A stretch of 64,000 nt of DNA from Duganella sp. Root1480D1 (GTDB lineage Bacteria > Pseudomonadota > Gammaproteobacteria > Burkholderiales > Burkholderiaceae_D), in assembly GCF_001427305.1 (NCBI RefSeq), contig NZ_LMFZ01000007.1, positions 89,546 through 153,545 of the forward strand. The letters run 5' to 3'. Made by a program: the position numbers and the translations under genes. The notes under the pieces were generated by a model. That model was not told the origin of the DNA. It saw nothing but the letters and a program-made list of their open reading frames with translations, and ran no database searches. Shown piece after piece: positions 19,369 through 28,919 of this stretch (position 1 is the first letter of the stretch; every line of letters begins with the position of its first letter).

Positions 19369-19946
19369 TGAATTTTGCCCGTGGTGCCGCAAAACTCGAG
19401 TACTTCGCCGAGGTAGCCGGCGTACTCGCTGATGGCGTGGTCGCTGCCCTGCACCACCTTCTGCTTCGCGCCGGCATAATGCGCCACCATGTCGCGGTAG
19501 TCCAGCACTTCGTCGCCGGTGCAGGCGACCAGGAAATAGCGTTCCGGCTGCGTGACTTGCGCCACGGCCAGCGCCCGCAGTTGCCCTATATATTCACGCT
19601 TGAATTCGAACGGCTGGTCCGAGTGGTAGGCGGTGGTGACGCCGACGTGCTGGTCGAGATCCAGCATCGGCACCACGGCGGGGTTCAGCAGGACGGCGCG
19701 GCAGCCCAGCTTTTCCGCCATCCACGTGGCGTAGTAGCCGCCCAGCGAGGAGCCGACGATGGCCAGTTCTTTCGCCGGCACGCCCGCCACCAAGCCGAAC
19801 GCCAGCTCCATCGCCAGCTTGGGGCTGGCCGGCAGTTGCGGGCAGATGAACTCGGCGCTGCGGCCAAGCTGCGCCATCCGCTCCCCGGTCAGCCGCGCCT
19901 TCATCGACAGCGGCGAGGAGCGGAAGCCATGCAGGTACAAAATCAT
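19365..19946 (-). CDS. yqiA: YqiA/YcfP-family alpha/beta-hydrolase esterase
   Basis: This 193-residue small alpha/beta hydrolase begins MILYLHGFRSSP, has the nucleophile elbow VGSSLGGYYA with S67, and a C-terminal His in VQGSDHAISEY, giving a full catalytic triad with a preceding Asp. E. coli YqiA is an esterase on short acyl-CoA or esters; the physiological substrate is unknown. It overlaps mpl by one base and ubiC by four. Confidence 0.92.
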   Translation of the reverse strand: MILYLHGFRSSPLSMKARLTGERMAQLGRSAEFICPQLPASPKLAMELAFGLVAGVPAKELAIVGSSLGGYYATWMAEKLGCRAVLLNPAVVPMLDLDQHVGVTTAYHSDQPFEFKREYIGQLRALAVAQVTQPERYFLVACTGDEVLDYRDMVAHYAGAKQKVVQGSDHAISEYAGYLGEVLEFCGTTGKIQ

Positions 19947-21313
19947 TACTTCAGGGCCTCCAGCAATTTCTGGTGGACGCCGCCGAAGCCGCCATTGCTC
20001 ATCACAATAATATGGTCGCCCGGCCTGGCCTGCGCCACGATGGCTTTCACCATCAGGTCGAGGTCGTCGTAGGCCGACGCGATTTCGCCCATTGGCAACA
20101 GTGCTTCGCCCAGCTTCCAGCCCAGGGCTTTCTCGCTGCCGAAGCCGAATACCAGGTCGGCCTCTTTCAGGCTGCCGGGCAGCGCATCTTTCATGGTGCC
20201 CAGCTTCATGGTGTTGGAGCGCGGCTCCAGCACAGCCAGGATGCGGACATTCTTGCCGATCTTCTGGCGCAGGCCACCGACCGTGGTCTCGATGGCAGTC
20301 GGATGGTGGGCGAAGTCATCGTAGACGGTCACGCCGTTGACGCTGCCGCGCACTTCCATGCGGCGCTTGACGCTCTGGAAGCTGGCCAGTGCCTGCACGG
20401 CGATCTCGATCGGTACGCCCACGTGGCGCGCAGCGGCAATCGCTGCCAGCGCATTGGAACGATTATGTTTACCGGTCAGTTGCCAGTTCACGGTGGCGGA
20501 CTTGGCGCCTTTGAAGATCACGTCGAAGCTGCCATCGGCATGTTCGGCCATGGCCCAGTCGGCGCCGTCCGCACTGCCGAAAGTTTCCTTCTCGCTCCAG
20601 CAGCCGCGCTTCAGCACGCGCTGCAGGCTGGTTTGGTCGGCATTGGCGATCACGCGGCCGATGCCCGGCACGGTGCGCACCAGGTGGTGGAACTGGGTTT
20701 CGATGGCGCCGATGTCGGGGAAGATGTCGGCGTGGTCGTATTCCAGGTTGTTCAGGATGGCGGTTTTCGAGTGGTAGTGCACAAACTTGCTGCGCTTGTC
20801 GAAGAAGGCAGTGTCATATTCGTCCGCTTCGATGACGAAGAATTCGGAGCTGGCGCCAGGACCGGTCAGGCGCGCCGAGATGCCGAAGTTCTGCGGAATG
20901 CCGCCGATCAGGAAGCCGGGAGCGTAACCGGCATGTTCCAGTATCCAGGCCACCATGGCCGAGGTGGTGGTCTTGCCGTGCGTGCCGGCGACCGACAGCA
21001 CCCATTTGTCTTTCAGGATGTGGTCGCCGATCCACTGCGGGCCGGAGATCATCGGCAGGTTGCGGTTCATGATCTCTTCGACCAGCGGATTGCCGCGCGA
21101 AACCACGTTGCCGATCACATATAAATCGGGATTCAGTTCCACTTGCTCGGGGCCAAAGCCCTGGATCAGCTCAATACCCTGCGCTTCCAGCTGCGTGCTC
21201 ATCGGGGGATAGACGTTGGCGTCGCAACCCGTTACGCGGTGGCCGGCTTCCTTTGCCAGAACGGCAAGGCCGCCCATGAAAGTGCCGCAAATGCCTAGGA
21301 TGTGGATGTGCAT
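19946..21313 (-). CDS. mpl: UDP-MurNAc:L-Ala-gamma-D-Glu-meso-DAP ligase
   Basis: Mpl reattaches the tripeptide recovered from cell-wall turnover to UDP-MurNAc. The 455-residue length and the Mur-ligase motifs fit: MHIHILGICGTFMGGLA at the N-terminus, the ATP loop GTHGKTTTSAM at ~111-120, EADEYDTAFFDKRSKFVHY, GKHNRSNALAA and VYDDFAHHPTAIETT. EADEYD and the overall pattern are typical of Mpl rather than MurC. It is the first gene of the cluster; a palindromic repeat element lies in its upstream region. Confidence 0.96.
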   Translation of the reverse strand: MHIHILGICGTFMGGLAVLAKEAGHRVTGCDANVYPPMSTQLEAQGIELIQGFGPEQVELNPDLYVIGNVVSRGNPLVEEIMNRNLPMISGPQWIGDHILKDKWVLSVAGTHGKTTTSAMVAWILEHAGYAPGFLIGGIPQNFGISARLTGPGASSEFFVIEADEYDTAFFDKRSKFVHYHSKTAILNNLEYDHADIFPDIGAIETQFHHLVRTVPGIGRVIANADQTSLQRVLKRGCWSEKETFGSADGADWAMAEHADGSFDVIFKGAKSATVNWQLTGKHNRSNALAAIAAARHVGVPIEIAVQALASFQSVKRRMEVRGSVNGVTVYDDFAHHPTAIETTVGGLRQKIGKNVRILAVLEPRSNTMKLGTMKDALPGSLKEADLVFGFGSEKALGWKLGEALLPMGEIASAYDDLDLMVKAIVAQARPGDHIIVMSNGGFGGVHQKLLEALK

Positions 21314-21355
21314 GGTGGTGATGGAAAAGAATCAAGAGCCGGATTTTACCTGATT

Positions 21356-21530
21356 AAAACCGGTAAACCGGGGTCTGACACGAGTGTCAGACCCCGTCTG
21401 CTCATCTGTCTGGGGTCACGGTTGTGCGCTGTTGATCTTCTCAATAAATCAAAAGCCCAGAACCGGAACCGCAGACCGCGAGACCGTAGAGGGTCGGCCC
21501 CTGTGGGTCAGACCCTGGTTTACCGGTTTT
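21356..21530. repeat. 175-bp class A palindromic element with 24-bp terminal inverted repeats
   Basis: The left end 21356-21379 and right end 21507-21530 are reverse complements at 23 of 24 positions (ends AAAACCGGTAAACC). Inside the left end is a perfect 13-bp-arm hairpin at 21369-21396 (arm CGGGGTCTGACAC). No ORF and no convincing target-site duplication are visible. It fills most of the gap between divergent mpl and the 21546 gene, so it is in both 5' regions. It resembles a MITE or a paired REP unit; related shorter copies are at about 29882-29920 and 50680-50720. Confidence 0.85.
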
Positions 21531-21545
21531 AGGTATGATGCAACC

Positions 21546-22157
21546 ATGAACCCCGAGATCAAAACCGAAATCGCCGCCGCCGCCGCCCGCATGATCGCGC
21601 AGGATGGTGCCGACTACGGTAGCGCCAAACGCAAGGCCGCCCGCCAGATATTGGGCGAGTCGCAGGCCCGCGACCTGTCCGACATCCTCCCCGACAACGA
21701 ACAGATCGAAGAAGAAGTCCGCCTATACCACGCTCTATATAACGCCGACACCCACCCGGCACACTTGTTCAGATTGCGCGGCCTGGCTTTGCAAGTGATG
21801 GAAATGCTGGAACAATACCAACCCTTCCTGACCGGCTCCGTGCTGCACGGCACGGCGGGCATGCACGACGACATCCACCTGCAAGTGTTTGTGGACAGCG
21901 CCAAGGAAGTGGAGATTTATCTATTGAACAAGAACCTGCAAATCGAGATTTCCGAATCGCCCCACTTCCGCGGGCCCCGTTTCGAAGACGTCGAAACGGC
22001 CAGCTTCATGTGGAAAAACGTGGGCGTGCACGTCGAACTGTATGAACAGGACGACCTGCGCGGCGCCAAAAAGAAAAGCGGTGACAAGCTGCTGCGCGCC
22101 GACATCGCGGAACTACGCACCATCCTCACCAACAGCTCCCACCCAGCCCAACAATGA
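21546..22157 (+). CDS. Conserved hypothetical protein, nucleotidyltransferase-like
   Basis: This 203-residue soluble protein starts at the ATG at 21546, just past the repeat element; longer readings start inside the repeat and are not credible. An N-terminal helical part (~1-75) is followed by a segment GSVLHGTAGMHDDIHLQVF and EVEIYLLNKN that looks like a nucleotidyltransferase fold (G-S plus spaced acidic residues), but the catalytic triad is not certain. Its stop overlaps the start of the TlpA-like gene (ATGA), so the two are coupled. I cannot assign a function. Confidence 0.7.
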   Translation: MNPEIKTEIAAAAARMIAQDGADYGSAKRKAARQILGESQARDLSDILPDNEQIEEEVRLYHALYNADTHPAHLFRLRGLALQVMEMLEQYQPFLTGSVLHGTAGMHDDIHLQVFVDSAKEVEIYLLNKNLQIEISESPHFRGPRFEDVETASFMWKNVGVHVELYEQDDLRGAKKKSGDKLLRADIAELRTILTNSSHPAQQ

Positions 22158-22699
22158 AAAAAATTGCGATGTACGCCGTGGTCGCCGTCCTGTTTGCCGG
22201 CGCCGGCGCCTGGTACGGCACACATAAAAAACCAGCTCCGGCCCCGATTACCGCCACCGCGCCGGCCGGCGTGAGTGGCCCGGTAGCAGCCATGATGGCC
22301 GAAACCTTGCCAAATGATAAAGGCATCAAGGAAGCGCTGTCGAAATGGCAAGGCAAAAACCTGCTGGTGAATTTCTGGGCACCGTGGTGCGCGCCATGCG
22401 TGGAAGAGATGCCGGAATTGTCGGAACTGCAAAATTCCGAGCTCGGCAAAAAAATCCAGGTGATTGGCATCGGCATCGATTCGCCGTCCAATATTGCAGA
22501 ATTCACACAGAAAGTGAAAGTCGCCTACCCCATCTATGTGGCCGGCATGAGCGGCACCGAACTGTCGCGCCAGTTCGGCAATACGCAAGGCGGCCTGCCC
22601 TTTACGGTCCTGATTGGCGCTGACGGCACGGTCAAAAAGACCTACCTGGCGCGCTTGAAATTCGACGACCTGAAGGCCGACCTGGCGGCCTTAAACTAG
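22154..22699 (+). CDS. TlpA-like membrane-anchored thioredoxin
   Basis: This 181-residue protein has an N-terminal signal anchor (MKKIAMYAVVAVLFAGAGAW) and a periplasmic thioredoxin fold of the TlpA/ResA type. The redox motif is WCAPC (C79, C82), and the cis-proline loop is GGLPFTV. It should reduce or oxidise periplasmic dithiols, for example in cytochrome c or cupredoxin maturation. It precedes aroQ by 115 bp. Confidence 0.9.
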   Translation: MKKIAMYAVVAVLFAGAGAWYGTHKKPAPAPITATAPAGVSGPVAAMMAETLPNDKGIKEALSKWQGKNLLVNFWAPWCAPCVEEMPELSELQNSELGKKIQVIGIGIDSPSNIAEFTQKVKVAYPIYVAGMSGTELSRQFGNTQGGLPFTVLIGADGTVKKTYLARLKFDDLKADLAALN

Positions 22700-22714
22700 C
22701 AGAAGCCGGTCGCC

Positions 22715-22726
22715 GAACGATCGTTC
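22715..22726. promoter_or_regulatory. Perfect 12-bp palindrome upstream of aroQ
   Basis: GAACGATCGTTC lies between the TlpA-like gene and aroQ, about 90 bp before the aroQ ATG. Its form suits a TetR-type dimer site, but no regulator gene is nearby and palindromes of this length occur by chance. Confidence 0.35.
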
Positions 22727-22814
22727 TATTAACTTCCGCCAAGCTATTTTCTCTTGCCAATGCTCGTAGATGGCGGCAAAATGCGGAACTTTCGCGGAAA
22801 ATGGTCAGGGAATC

Positions 22815-23252
22815 ATGGCATCGAACCTGCTGCTACTTAATGGCCCCAACCTGAATTTGTTGGGGACGCGCGAGCCTGAAACCTACGGCGCCAGCACATT
22901 GGCGGACGTTGAACAGGCAGCGCAGGCGCAGGCCAAAACAGCCGGTGCACAGCTCGCCTGTTTCCAGAGCAACCACGAAGGAGCGTTGATTGACCGCATC
23001 CACGCAGCCCGAACCGAGGGCGTGGATTTCATCGTCATCAACCCGGGAGGCTATACCCACACCAGCGTCGCACTGCGCGATGCATTGGCAGGCGTAGCGA
23101 TCCCTTTTATTGAAGTACACATTTCGAATATTTATCGGCGGGAGGAATTCCGCCACCATTCCTATCTCAGCGCAATCGCACAGGGGACGATCTGCGGGCT
23201 TGGTATCGACGGATATCGTCTCGCCATCGACTTTGCTTTAAAAAGCAGTTAA
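22815..23252 (+). CDS. aroQ: Type II 3-dehydroquinate dehydratase
   Basis: AroQ dehydrates 3-dehydroquinate in the shikimate pathway. This 145-residue protein starts at the ATG at 22815, with AGGGA before it. Family signatures include [20 protein letters not shown] with the catalytic Tyr, [31 protein letters not shown] and [17 protein letters not shown] with the catalytic His. Location ahead of accBC is standard in Burkholderiales. Confidence 0.97.
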   Translation: MASNLLLLNGPNLNLLGTREPETYGASTLADVEQAAQAQAKTAGAQLACFQSNHEGALIDRIHAARTEGVDFIVINPGGYTHTSVALRDALAGVAIPFIEVHISNIYRREEFRHHSYLSAIAQGTICGLGIDGYRLAIDFALKSS

Positions 23253-23347
23253 TCTACCGCGATCTGCGCACATCTAACGCGATGCCGCCCATAAGGCGAC
23301 ATCAAAGTAACCGTCAACATAATAGATAGAACAAGGGAGCCAACAAC

Positions 23348-23815
23348 ATGGATCTACGCAAGCTGAAGACGCTGATCGACCTGGTAGCAGAGTCGGACAT
23401 CGCTGAACTGGAAGTGACCGAAGGCGAAAGCAAGGTTCGCATCGTCAAGTCCGGCGGCGTCATGCCGAACCAGGTAATGATGATGCCGCCGCAAGCGCCA
23501 ACCCATTACGCAGCCGGCGGCGCTCCTGTCGCCGCACCGGTCGCCGCGCCTGCCGCCGCTCCAGCTGCCGCCGAGCCAACCGGCCACGTTGTGAAGTCCC
23601 CGATGGTGGGCACCTTCTACCGCGCTTCCGCACCTGGAAACCCAGCCTTCGTTGAAGTGGGCGCCACCGTGAAAGAAGGCGACACCCTGTGCATCATCGA
23701 AGCGATGAAGCTGCTGAACGAGATCGATGCCGACAAGTCCGGCACCATCACCCAGATCCTGGTCGAGAACGGCCAACCGGTCGAATTCGGCCAGCCACTG
23801 TTTGTGATCGGCTAA
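23348..23815 (+). CDS. accB: Biotin carboxyl carrier protein of acetyl-CoA carboxylase
   Basis: AccB carries the biotin that shuttles carboxyl groups in the first step of fatty acid synthesis. The 155-residue protein has an N-terminal helix-strand region, an Ala/Pro linker at ~57-77 and a biotinyl domain with the acceptor lysine K121 in [11 protein letters not shown] good AGGGAG ribosome-binding site precedes the ATG. The 95-bp gap after aroQ probably contains the acc promoter. Confidence 0.97.
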   Translation: MDLRKLKTLIDLVAESDIAELEVTEGESKVRIVKSGGVMPNQVMMMPPQAPTHYAAGGAPVAAPVAAPAAAPAAAEPTGHVVKSPMVGTFYRASAPGNPAFVEVGATVKEGDTLCIIEAMKLLNEIDADKSGTITQILVENGQPVEFGQPLFVIG

Positions 23816-23881
23816 AGCCGGGCCATGGCTGCGATGGATACCCAGGCAGCCAGCACACACACATCCCACACCGAATCTGCC

Positions 23882-25240
23882 ATGTTTGAAAAAATCCTTA
23901 TTGCCAATCGCGGCGAAATCGCCCTGCGCATCCAGCGCGCGTGCCGCGAACTGGGCATCAAGACTGTGGTCGTGCACTCCGAGGCCGACCGTGACGCCAA
24001 GTATGTGAAGCTGGCCGACGAATCCGTCTGCATCGGCCCAGCACCTTCGGCCCAGTCCTACCTGAATATGCCGGCCATCATTTCCGCGGCCGAAGTGACC
24101 GACGCCGAAGCGATCCACCCGGGCTACGGCTTCCTGTCCGAGAACGCGGACTTTGCCGAGCGCGTGGAAAAATCCGGTTTCGTCTTCATCGGCCCGCGCG
24201 CCGAGTCGATCCGCATGATGGGCGACAAGGTGTCGGCCAAGCACGCGATGATCAAGGCCGGCGTACCTTGTGTGCCAGGCTCCGAAGGCGCCCTGCCGGA
24301 TGACCCGAAAGTCATCGTGCAGATCGCACGCAAAGTCGGCTATCCGGTCATCATCAAGGCCGCAGGCGGCGGCGGTGGCCGCGGCATGCGCGTGGTGCAC
24401 ACCGAGGCTGCCCTGCTGAACGCCGTCACCATGACCAAGTCGGAAGCCGGCGCCGCCTTCGGCAATCCGGAAGTCTATATGGAGAAGTACCTGGAGAATC
24501 CACGCCACGTGGAAATCCAGATCCTCGCCGACGAACACAAAAACGCCGTCTGGCTGGGCGAACGTGACTGCTCCATGCAGCGCCGCCACCAGAAAGTGAT
24601 CGAAGAAGCGCCGGCACCAGGCATCCCACGCAAGCTGATCGAAAAGATCGGCGACCGCTGCGCCGAAGCCTGCCGCAAGATCGGCTACCGCGGCGCGGGC
24701 ACCTTCGAATTCCTGTACGAGAACGGCGAGTTCTATTTCATTGAAATGAACACCCGCGTGCAGGTTGAGCATCCGGTGACCGAAATGATCACCGGCATCG
24801 ACATCGTGCAGGAACAGATCCGCATCGCCTCCGGCGAGAAGCTGCGCTTCCGCCAGCGCGACGTGATGCTGTCCGGCCACGCCATCGAATGCCGTATCAA
24901 CGCCGAAGACCCGTTCAAGTTCACCCCGTCGCCAGGCCGCATTACCGCATGGCACGTACCAGGTGGCCCAGGCGTGCGTGTTGACTCGCACTCCTATGCA
25001 GGTTACTTTGTACCACCGAACTACGATTCGATGATCGGCAAGGTCATTACCTACGGCGCAACGCGCGAGCAGGCGATCCGCCGCATGCAGATCGCGCTGT
25101 CGGAAATGGTGGTTGAAGGAATTTCGACCAACATCCCGCTGCACCGCGAGCTGATGGTTGACGCGCGCTTCATCGAGGGTGGCACCAACATCCACTATCT
25201 GGAACAACGCCTGGCAGAGATGCCTAAGGCGGGCAAGTAA
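23882..25240 (+). CDS. accC: Biotin carboxylase subunit of acetyl-CoA carboxylase
   Basis: AccC carboxylates AccB biotin with ATP and bicarbonate. The 452-residue protein begins [17 protein letters not shown], the family start, at 23882; an in-frame ATG at 23825 would add 19 unusual residues and is less likely, although neither start has a strong ribosome-binding site. The ATP-grasp domain shows [14 protein letters not shown], and the active site includes [14 protein letters not shown]. It follows accB closely in one operon. Confidence 0.97.
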   Translation: MFEKILIANRGEIALRIQRACRELGIKTVVVHSEADRDAKYVKLADESVCIGPAPSAQSYLNMPAIISAAEVTDAEAIHPGYGFLSENADFAERVEKSGFVFIGPRAESIRMMGDKVSAKHAMIKAGVPCVPGSEGALPDDPKVIVQIARKVGYPVIIKAAGGGGGRGMRVVHTEAALLNAVTMTKSEAGAAFGNPEVYMEKYLENPRHVEIQILADEHKNAVWLGERDCSMQRRHQKVIEEAPAPGIPRKLIEKIGDRCAEACRKIGYRGAGTFEFLYENGEFYFIEMNTRVQVEHPVTEMITGIDIVQEQIRIASGEKLRFRQRDVMLSGHAIECRINAEDPFKFTPSPGRITAWHVPGGPGVRVDSHSYAGYFVPPNYDSMIGKVITYGATREQAIRRMQIALSEMVVEGISTNIPLHRELMVDARFIEGGTNIHYLEQRLAEMPKAGK

Positions 25241-25260
25241 ATAAGGCAGGTAAGTAATCA

Positions 25261-26172
25261 ATGAGCTGGACTGAAATCGTCATCGAAGTAGCACGTGAAC
25301 ACGCCGAGGCACTGTCCGAGGCGCTGATGGACGCGGGCGCGCTGTCGGTGTCGGTGGAGGATGCCGACGAGGGCACCGACGCCGAAAAACCCCTGTTCGG
25401 CGAGCCGGGCATGGAGCCGACCGAAGCGGCATGGGATCATAGCCGCGTGGTCGCGCTGACCGATGACGAGGAAGACCAGGCCCTGATCGTGGCGGCTGCC
25501 GCCGGCGCGATCGGGCTGGCTCACCTGCCCAAGTTCACCACCCGCAAGGTGGAGGACGCTGACTGGGTGCGCCTGACCCAGTCGCAATTTGAGCCGATTC
25601 ACATCGGCAAGAACATCTGGGTCGTGCCAAGCTGGCACGAGGCGCCGGATCCGTCCGCGCTGATCCTGGAACTGGACCCGGGCCTGGCCTTCGGTACCGG
25701 TTCCCACCCGACCACCAAGCTGTGCATGGAGTGGCTGGAAGCCCATCCGGCGCCGGGCAAGTCCGTGCTGGATTACGGCTGCGGTTCGGGCATCCTGGCC
25801 ATGGTGGCACGCAAGCTGGGTGCCACCACCGTTGCCGGTGTGGATATCGATCCACAGGCTGTCGTGTCGGCCAACGACAATGCGCTGCGCAACCGCGTGG
25901 AAGACATCCAGTACTTCGTGCCGGACGATTTCGCCGAATCCGCGTTCGCCGCGCAGCGTTTCGATATCGTGGTCGCCAACATCCTGTCCTCGCCGCTAAA
26001 GCTGATGGCGCCGATGCTGTCCGGCCGCGTGGCGCCGGGCGGTTCGCTGGTGCTGTCCGGCGTGCTGGCGCGCCAGGCGGAAGAAGTTGCCGCGGCTTAC
26101 GCGCCGTTCATCAAGCTGAGCGTCTGGGCTGAGCACGAAGGCTGGGTGTGCCTGTCTGGCACGCTGGCATAA
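25261..26172 (+). CDS. prmA: Ribosomal protein L11 methyltransferase
   Basis: PrmA trimethylates ribosomal protein L11. The 303-residue length is usual. An N-terminal L11-recognition domain is followed by a SAM-binding domain with [40 protein letters not shown] and the [10 protein letters not shown] motif. It lies 20 bp after accC, as in many betaproteobacteria. Confidence 0.96.
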   Translation: MSWTEIVIEVAREHAEALSEALMDAGALSVSVEDADEGTDAEKPLFGEPGMEPTEAAWDHSRVVALTDDEEDQALIVAAAAGAIGLAHLPKFTTRKVEDADWVRLTQSQFEPIHIGKNIWVVPSWHEAPDPSALILELDPGLAFGTGSHPTTKLCMEWLEAHPAPGKSVLDYGCGSGILAMVARKLGATTVAGVDIDPQAVVSANDNALRNRVEDIQYFVPDDFAESAFAAQRFDIVVANILSSPLKLMAPMLSGRVAPGGSLVLSGVLARQAEEVAAAYAPFIKLSVWAEHEGWVCLSGTLA

Positions 26173-26188
26173 GGTTTCTTCCCGACTG

Positions 26189-28912
26189 ATGGCGCTCGCC
26201 ACTAAATGCCCCCATTGCAATACGATCTTCAGGGTCGCGGCTGACCAACTGAAACTGCGCGGGGGCATTGTCCGTTGTGGCTCTTGCGCGCTGGTTTTCG
26301 ATGGCAATGCTGCGCTGGTCGAACCTGCTGCCAAGCCGACTCCTGTCATTCCTGATGTAGTTGCCGGAACGCCGACTGCGAAGCCGGCGGTTTCTGACTA
26401 CGTCCAGGGCTCGCCGGTCGATTTCGAAATTGACTTTAGCGAGGAGCCGGCTGCGGCCGCGCCACCGCCTGTTGCTTCTCCGGCCGAGGCTGCCCCTGAG
26501 GATGCCGCTCCCTCGCCCGCCGTTTGGCGCACGGCAAGCGCGCCCGCAGCTGAGCCGGCATCCGCTGCTGCCCAGCCACAAGTCAAACCACCCTCGCCCG
26601 ACGACATCGCCATAGCCGCGGTGTCCCGTGCATTCGCCGCCGTGACTGCGCACCCGGCCCAGGCGGCGGCGCCGCAACAAGTCGTATCGTCGCGCGCAGC
26701 CGAACCTTCGCCAGCTCCGGCGACGGCCCCCGTTGCCGCTCAGCCAACAGCCAGGGCACCGGCATCGCCTGCCACGCGTTCGCTGATCGACGTCGTGTCG
26801 CCAGATGCCGCTTTCACGGCTGCGGCCGAACCATCACCGCCACTGGTGCCCGACGCGGCGGCCATGCCGCCGAACACCAAGGCAGGTTCGCCTGCTGCGC
26901 CGTCTTCGCTGGCTGACCTGGTGGCGCCTGATGCCATCTTCTCGGCTACCGCGGAACCGTCGCCGCCACTGGCGCCTCCGCCGGGCAGCAAAGCACCATC
27001 CCCAGCCCGCCCGGCCCCGCTTCTGGATGTGCTGTCGCCGGATGCCACTTTCTCGGCAGCCACCGAAACAACACCTGCCGCCGCACCGGCGGCTGCCCCA
27101 GTCGAACAAGCAGCAACGCCAGCGGATGCCGTACAGCCTGTCGCCGCCACCGAGGAAAACGCGCTTCCATGGGCGAGTGCCCCAGCGATCGAAACGCCAT
27201 CGCCCGTCGGCCCCGAGGATGAGCACGTCGACTTTGAAGTACAGCCTCTTGGCGAAGAGAAGTCCGCCGAGCCTGCACAAACGGCCGAAGAGTCCCCGCT
27301 CCCGCCGCAGGACGCTCTCGCATTTGAAGCCCCATCGCCGACCGGCCACGTGGATGCGCCTGCCGACTTTGAAGTGCTGCCGCCTGGCGACGAAACCCCA
27401 GCCGAACTTGTGCAAGCCGCGGAGGAGCAAGCCCTCCCATCCGAGGCAATCGCATTGGAAGCGCCATCGCTCGCCGGCCACGTGGATGCGAATGTCGACT
27501 TTGAGGTGCCGCCGCCTGGCGAAGAAAAGTCACCCGAGCCTGAGCAAGCTGCCGCGGAGCTCGCCCTTGCGCCGGAAGCTCGTGCACTCGAAGAGCCGCT
27601 GCCGGCTGGCCAGGTGGACGTGCCTGTCGACTTTGAAATACTGCCGCTGGAAGAAGATCAAGCAGTCGAGCCAATGCAAGCGGCCGAAGAGCCCACGCTT
27701 CCGCCGGAAGACGTTCTCGCAGTTGACACGCCATCGCCGGTCGAGCACCTGGCTTCGACTGTCGACGAAGCGCACACTCCAGAGCAAACCAGCGAACAGG
27801 CCGGCGCCTCCCTGGTGGATGCGATCGACCAGTGGTCCGCCGACAATACGCCCCCTGACGGCCGCCTCGAGCCCTCCCTCGACACGCCACAAGAACACCT
27901 GGTCGTTGCCGCCCTCGATGACGCGCACCACTTTGAAGACTTGCCATCGGGCGAACAGCCCGCACCCGACGCGCCGGCCGCCGCGGCGGATGCAAACGGC
28001 CTGAGCGAACCCTCGCTGGATGCAGAACCCTGGCCCGCGCCCAACGCGGAGACCGCCAGCACGCTCTCGCCGGCCAACGAGCCATGGAGCCTGTCCGAGC
28101 CGGACGAAACCGCCCTGCACGCCGTAGCAGCCGTCAACACCGACGCCCCGGACGACGGTGCATCGGTGACCGATGACGAGCAGGCAGCCGAGCCGCCAGC
28201 CAAATCCCGCCGCGAACGCGCCCTGAAACGCGCCAAATCGCGCCGCGACACCAGCGCCCCGGCCGCTGAACACGAAGTCTTCGCCATCGAAGAGAACGGC
28301 CCCGCACAAGACACCAGCGAAGAAGACGCTGCGGCCCGCATGCGCGCCATCGCCGGCGTCGATGAAGCTGCAGCCGAGGACCTCGACCACTCCGACCTGA
28401 GCTTCGTGAAGCGCGTCGACCGCAGCCAGAAGTACGGCAAAGCCCTCACCATCACGATGGCAGTTGGCGTACCGATCCTGCTGGCCGGCCTGGTGGTGCA
28501 GGCCGCCACCACTTTCCGCGACACCCTGGCCGCCAATTATCCGCAATTGAAGCCGGCCCTGGCGGCAGTCTGCCAGCCGCTCGGCTGCAAGATTGCCCTG
28601 CCAACCCAGCTCGACGCACTCAGCGTCGAACCAGGCGAACTGGCCAGCATGACTGAAAACACCTTCAGCTTCAGCACCGTCCTGCGCAACCAGTCCAAGA
28701 CCCCGCAAGCCTGGCCGCATATCGAGCTGACCCTGAACGACAACGCCGACAAGCCGGTGCTGCGCCGCGTGTTCGCCCCGCGCGAATACCTGCCGTCGCC
28801 AACCGAAACCGATAAAGGCTTCGGGCCACGCAGCGAGCAAAGCATTAAACTGTACTTCGAGCTGAAAGAGCTCAAAGCTTCCGGCTATCACATCGCCATT
28901 TTCTACCCTTAA
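26189..28912 (+). CDS. Very long DUF3426 zinc-ribbon membrane protein with internal repeats
   Basis: This 907-residue protein starts with a MJ0042-type zinc ribbon (TKCPHCNTIF and VRCGSCALVF), has a very long Ala/Pro/Glu-rich low-complexity middle, one membrane helix at ~755-775 (ITMAVGVPILLAGLVVQA) and a C-terminal DUF3426 domain ending near PSPTETDKGFGPRSEQSIK. Family members are usually much shorter. The middle contains about three copies of a ~40-residue unit around residues 198-300 (L-x-D-V-V-S-P-D-A-x-F) and four 44-45-residue units from residue 341 to ~519 (D-F-E-V-x-P-P-G-E). It sits between prmA and the PfkB kinase. Function unknown; perhaps an envelope protein whose linker spans the periplasm or cytoplasm. 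Confidence 0.88.
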   Translation: MALATKCPHCNTIFRVAADQLKLRGGIVRCGSCALVFDGNAALVEPAAKPTPVIPDVVAGTPTAKPAVSDYVQGSPVDFEIDFSEEPAAAAPPPVASPAEAAPEDAAPSPAVWRTASAPAAEPASAAAQPQVKPPSPDDIAIAAVSRAFAAVTAHPAQAAAPQQVVSSRAAEPSPAPATAPVAAQPTARAPASPATRSLIDVVSPDAAFTAAAEPSPPLVPDAAAMPPNTKAGSPAAPSSLADLVAPDAIFSATAEPSPPLAPPPGSKAPSPARPAPLLDVLSPDATFSAATETTPAAAPAAAPVEQAATPADAVQPVAATEENALPWASAPAIETPSPVGPEDEHVDFEVQPLGEEKSAEPAQTAEESPLPPQDALAFEAPSPTGHVDAPADFEVLPPGDETPAELVQAAEEQALPSEAIALEAPSLAGHVDANVDFEVPPPGEEKSPEPEQAAAELALAPEARALEEPLPAGQVDVPVDFEILPLEEDQAVEPMQAAEEPTLPPEDVLAVDTPSPVEHLASTVDEAHTPEQTSEQAGASLVDAIDQWSADNTPPDGRLEPSLDTPQEHLVVAALDDAHHFEDLPSGEQPAPDAPAAAADANGLSEPSLDAEPWPAPNAETASTLSPANEPWSLSEPDETALHAVAAVNTDAPDDGASVTDDEQAAEPPAKSRRERALKRAKSRRDTSAPAAEHEVFAIEENGPAQDTSEEDAAARMRAIAGVDEAAAEDLDHSDLSFVKRVDRSQKYGKALTITMAVGVPILLAGLVVQAATTFRDTLAANYPQLKPALAAVCQPLGCKIALPTQLDALSVEPGELASMTENTFSFSTVLRNQSKTPQAWPHIELTLNDNADKPVLRRVFAPREYLPSPTETDKGFGPRSEQSIKLYFELKELKASGYHIAIFYP

Positions 28913-28919
28913 AAATACT

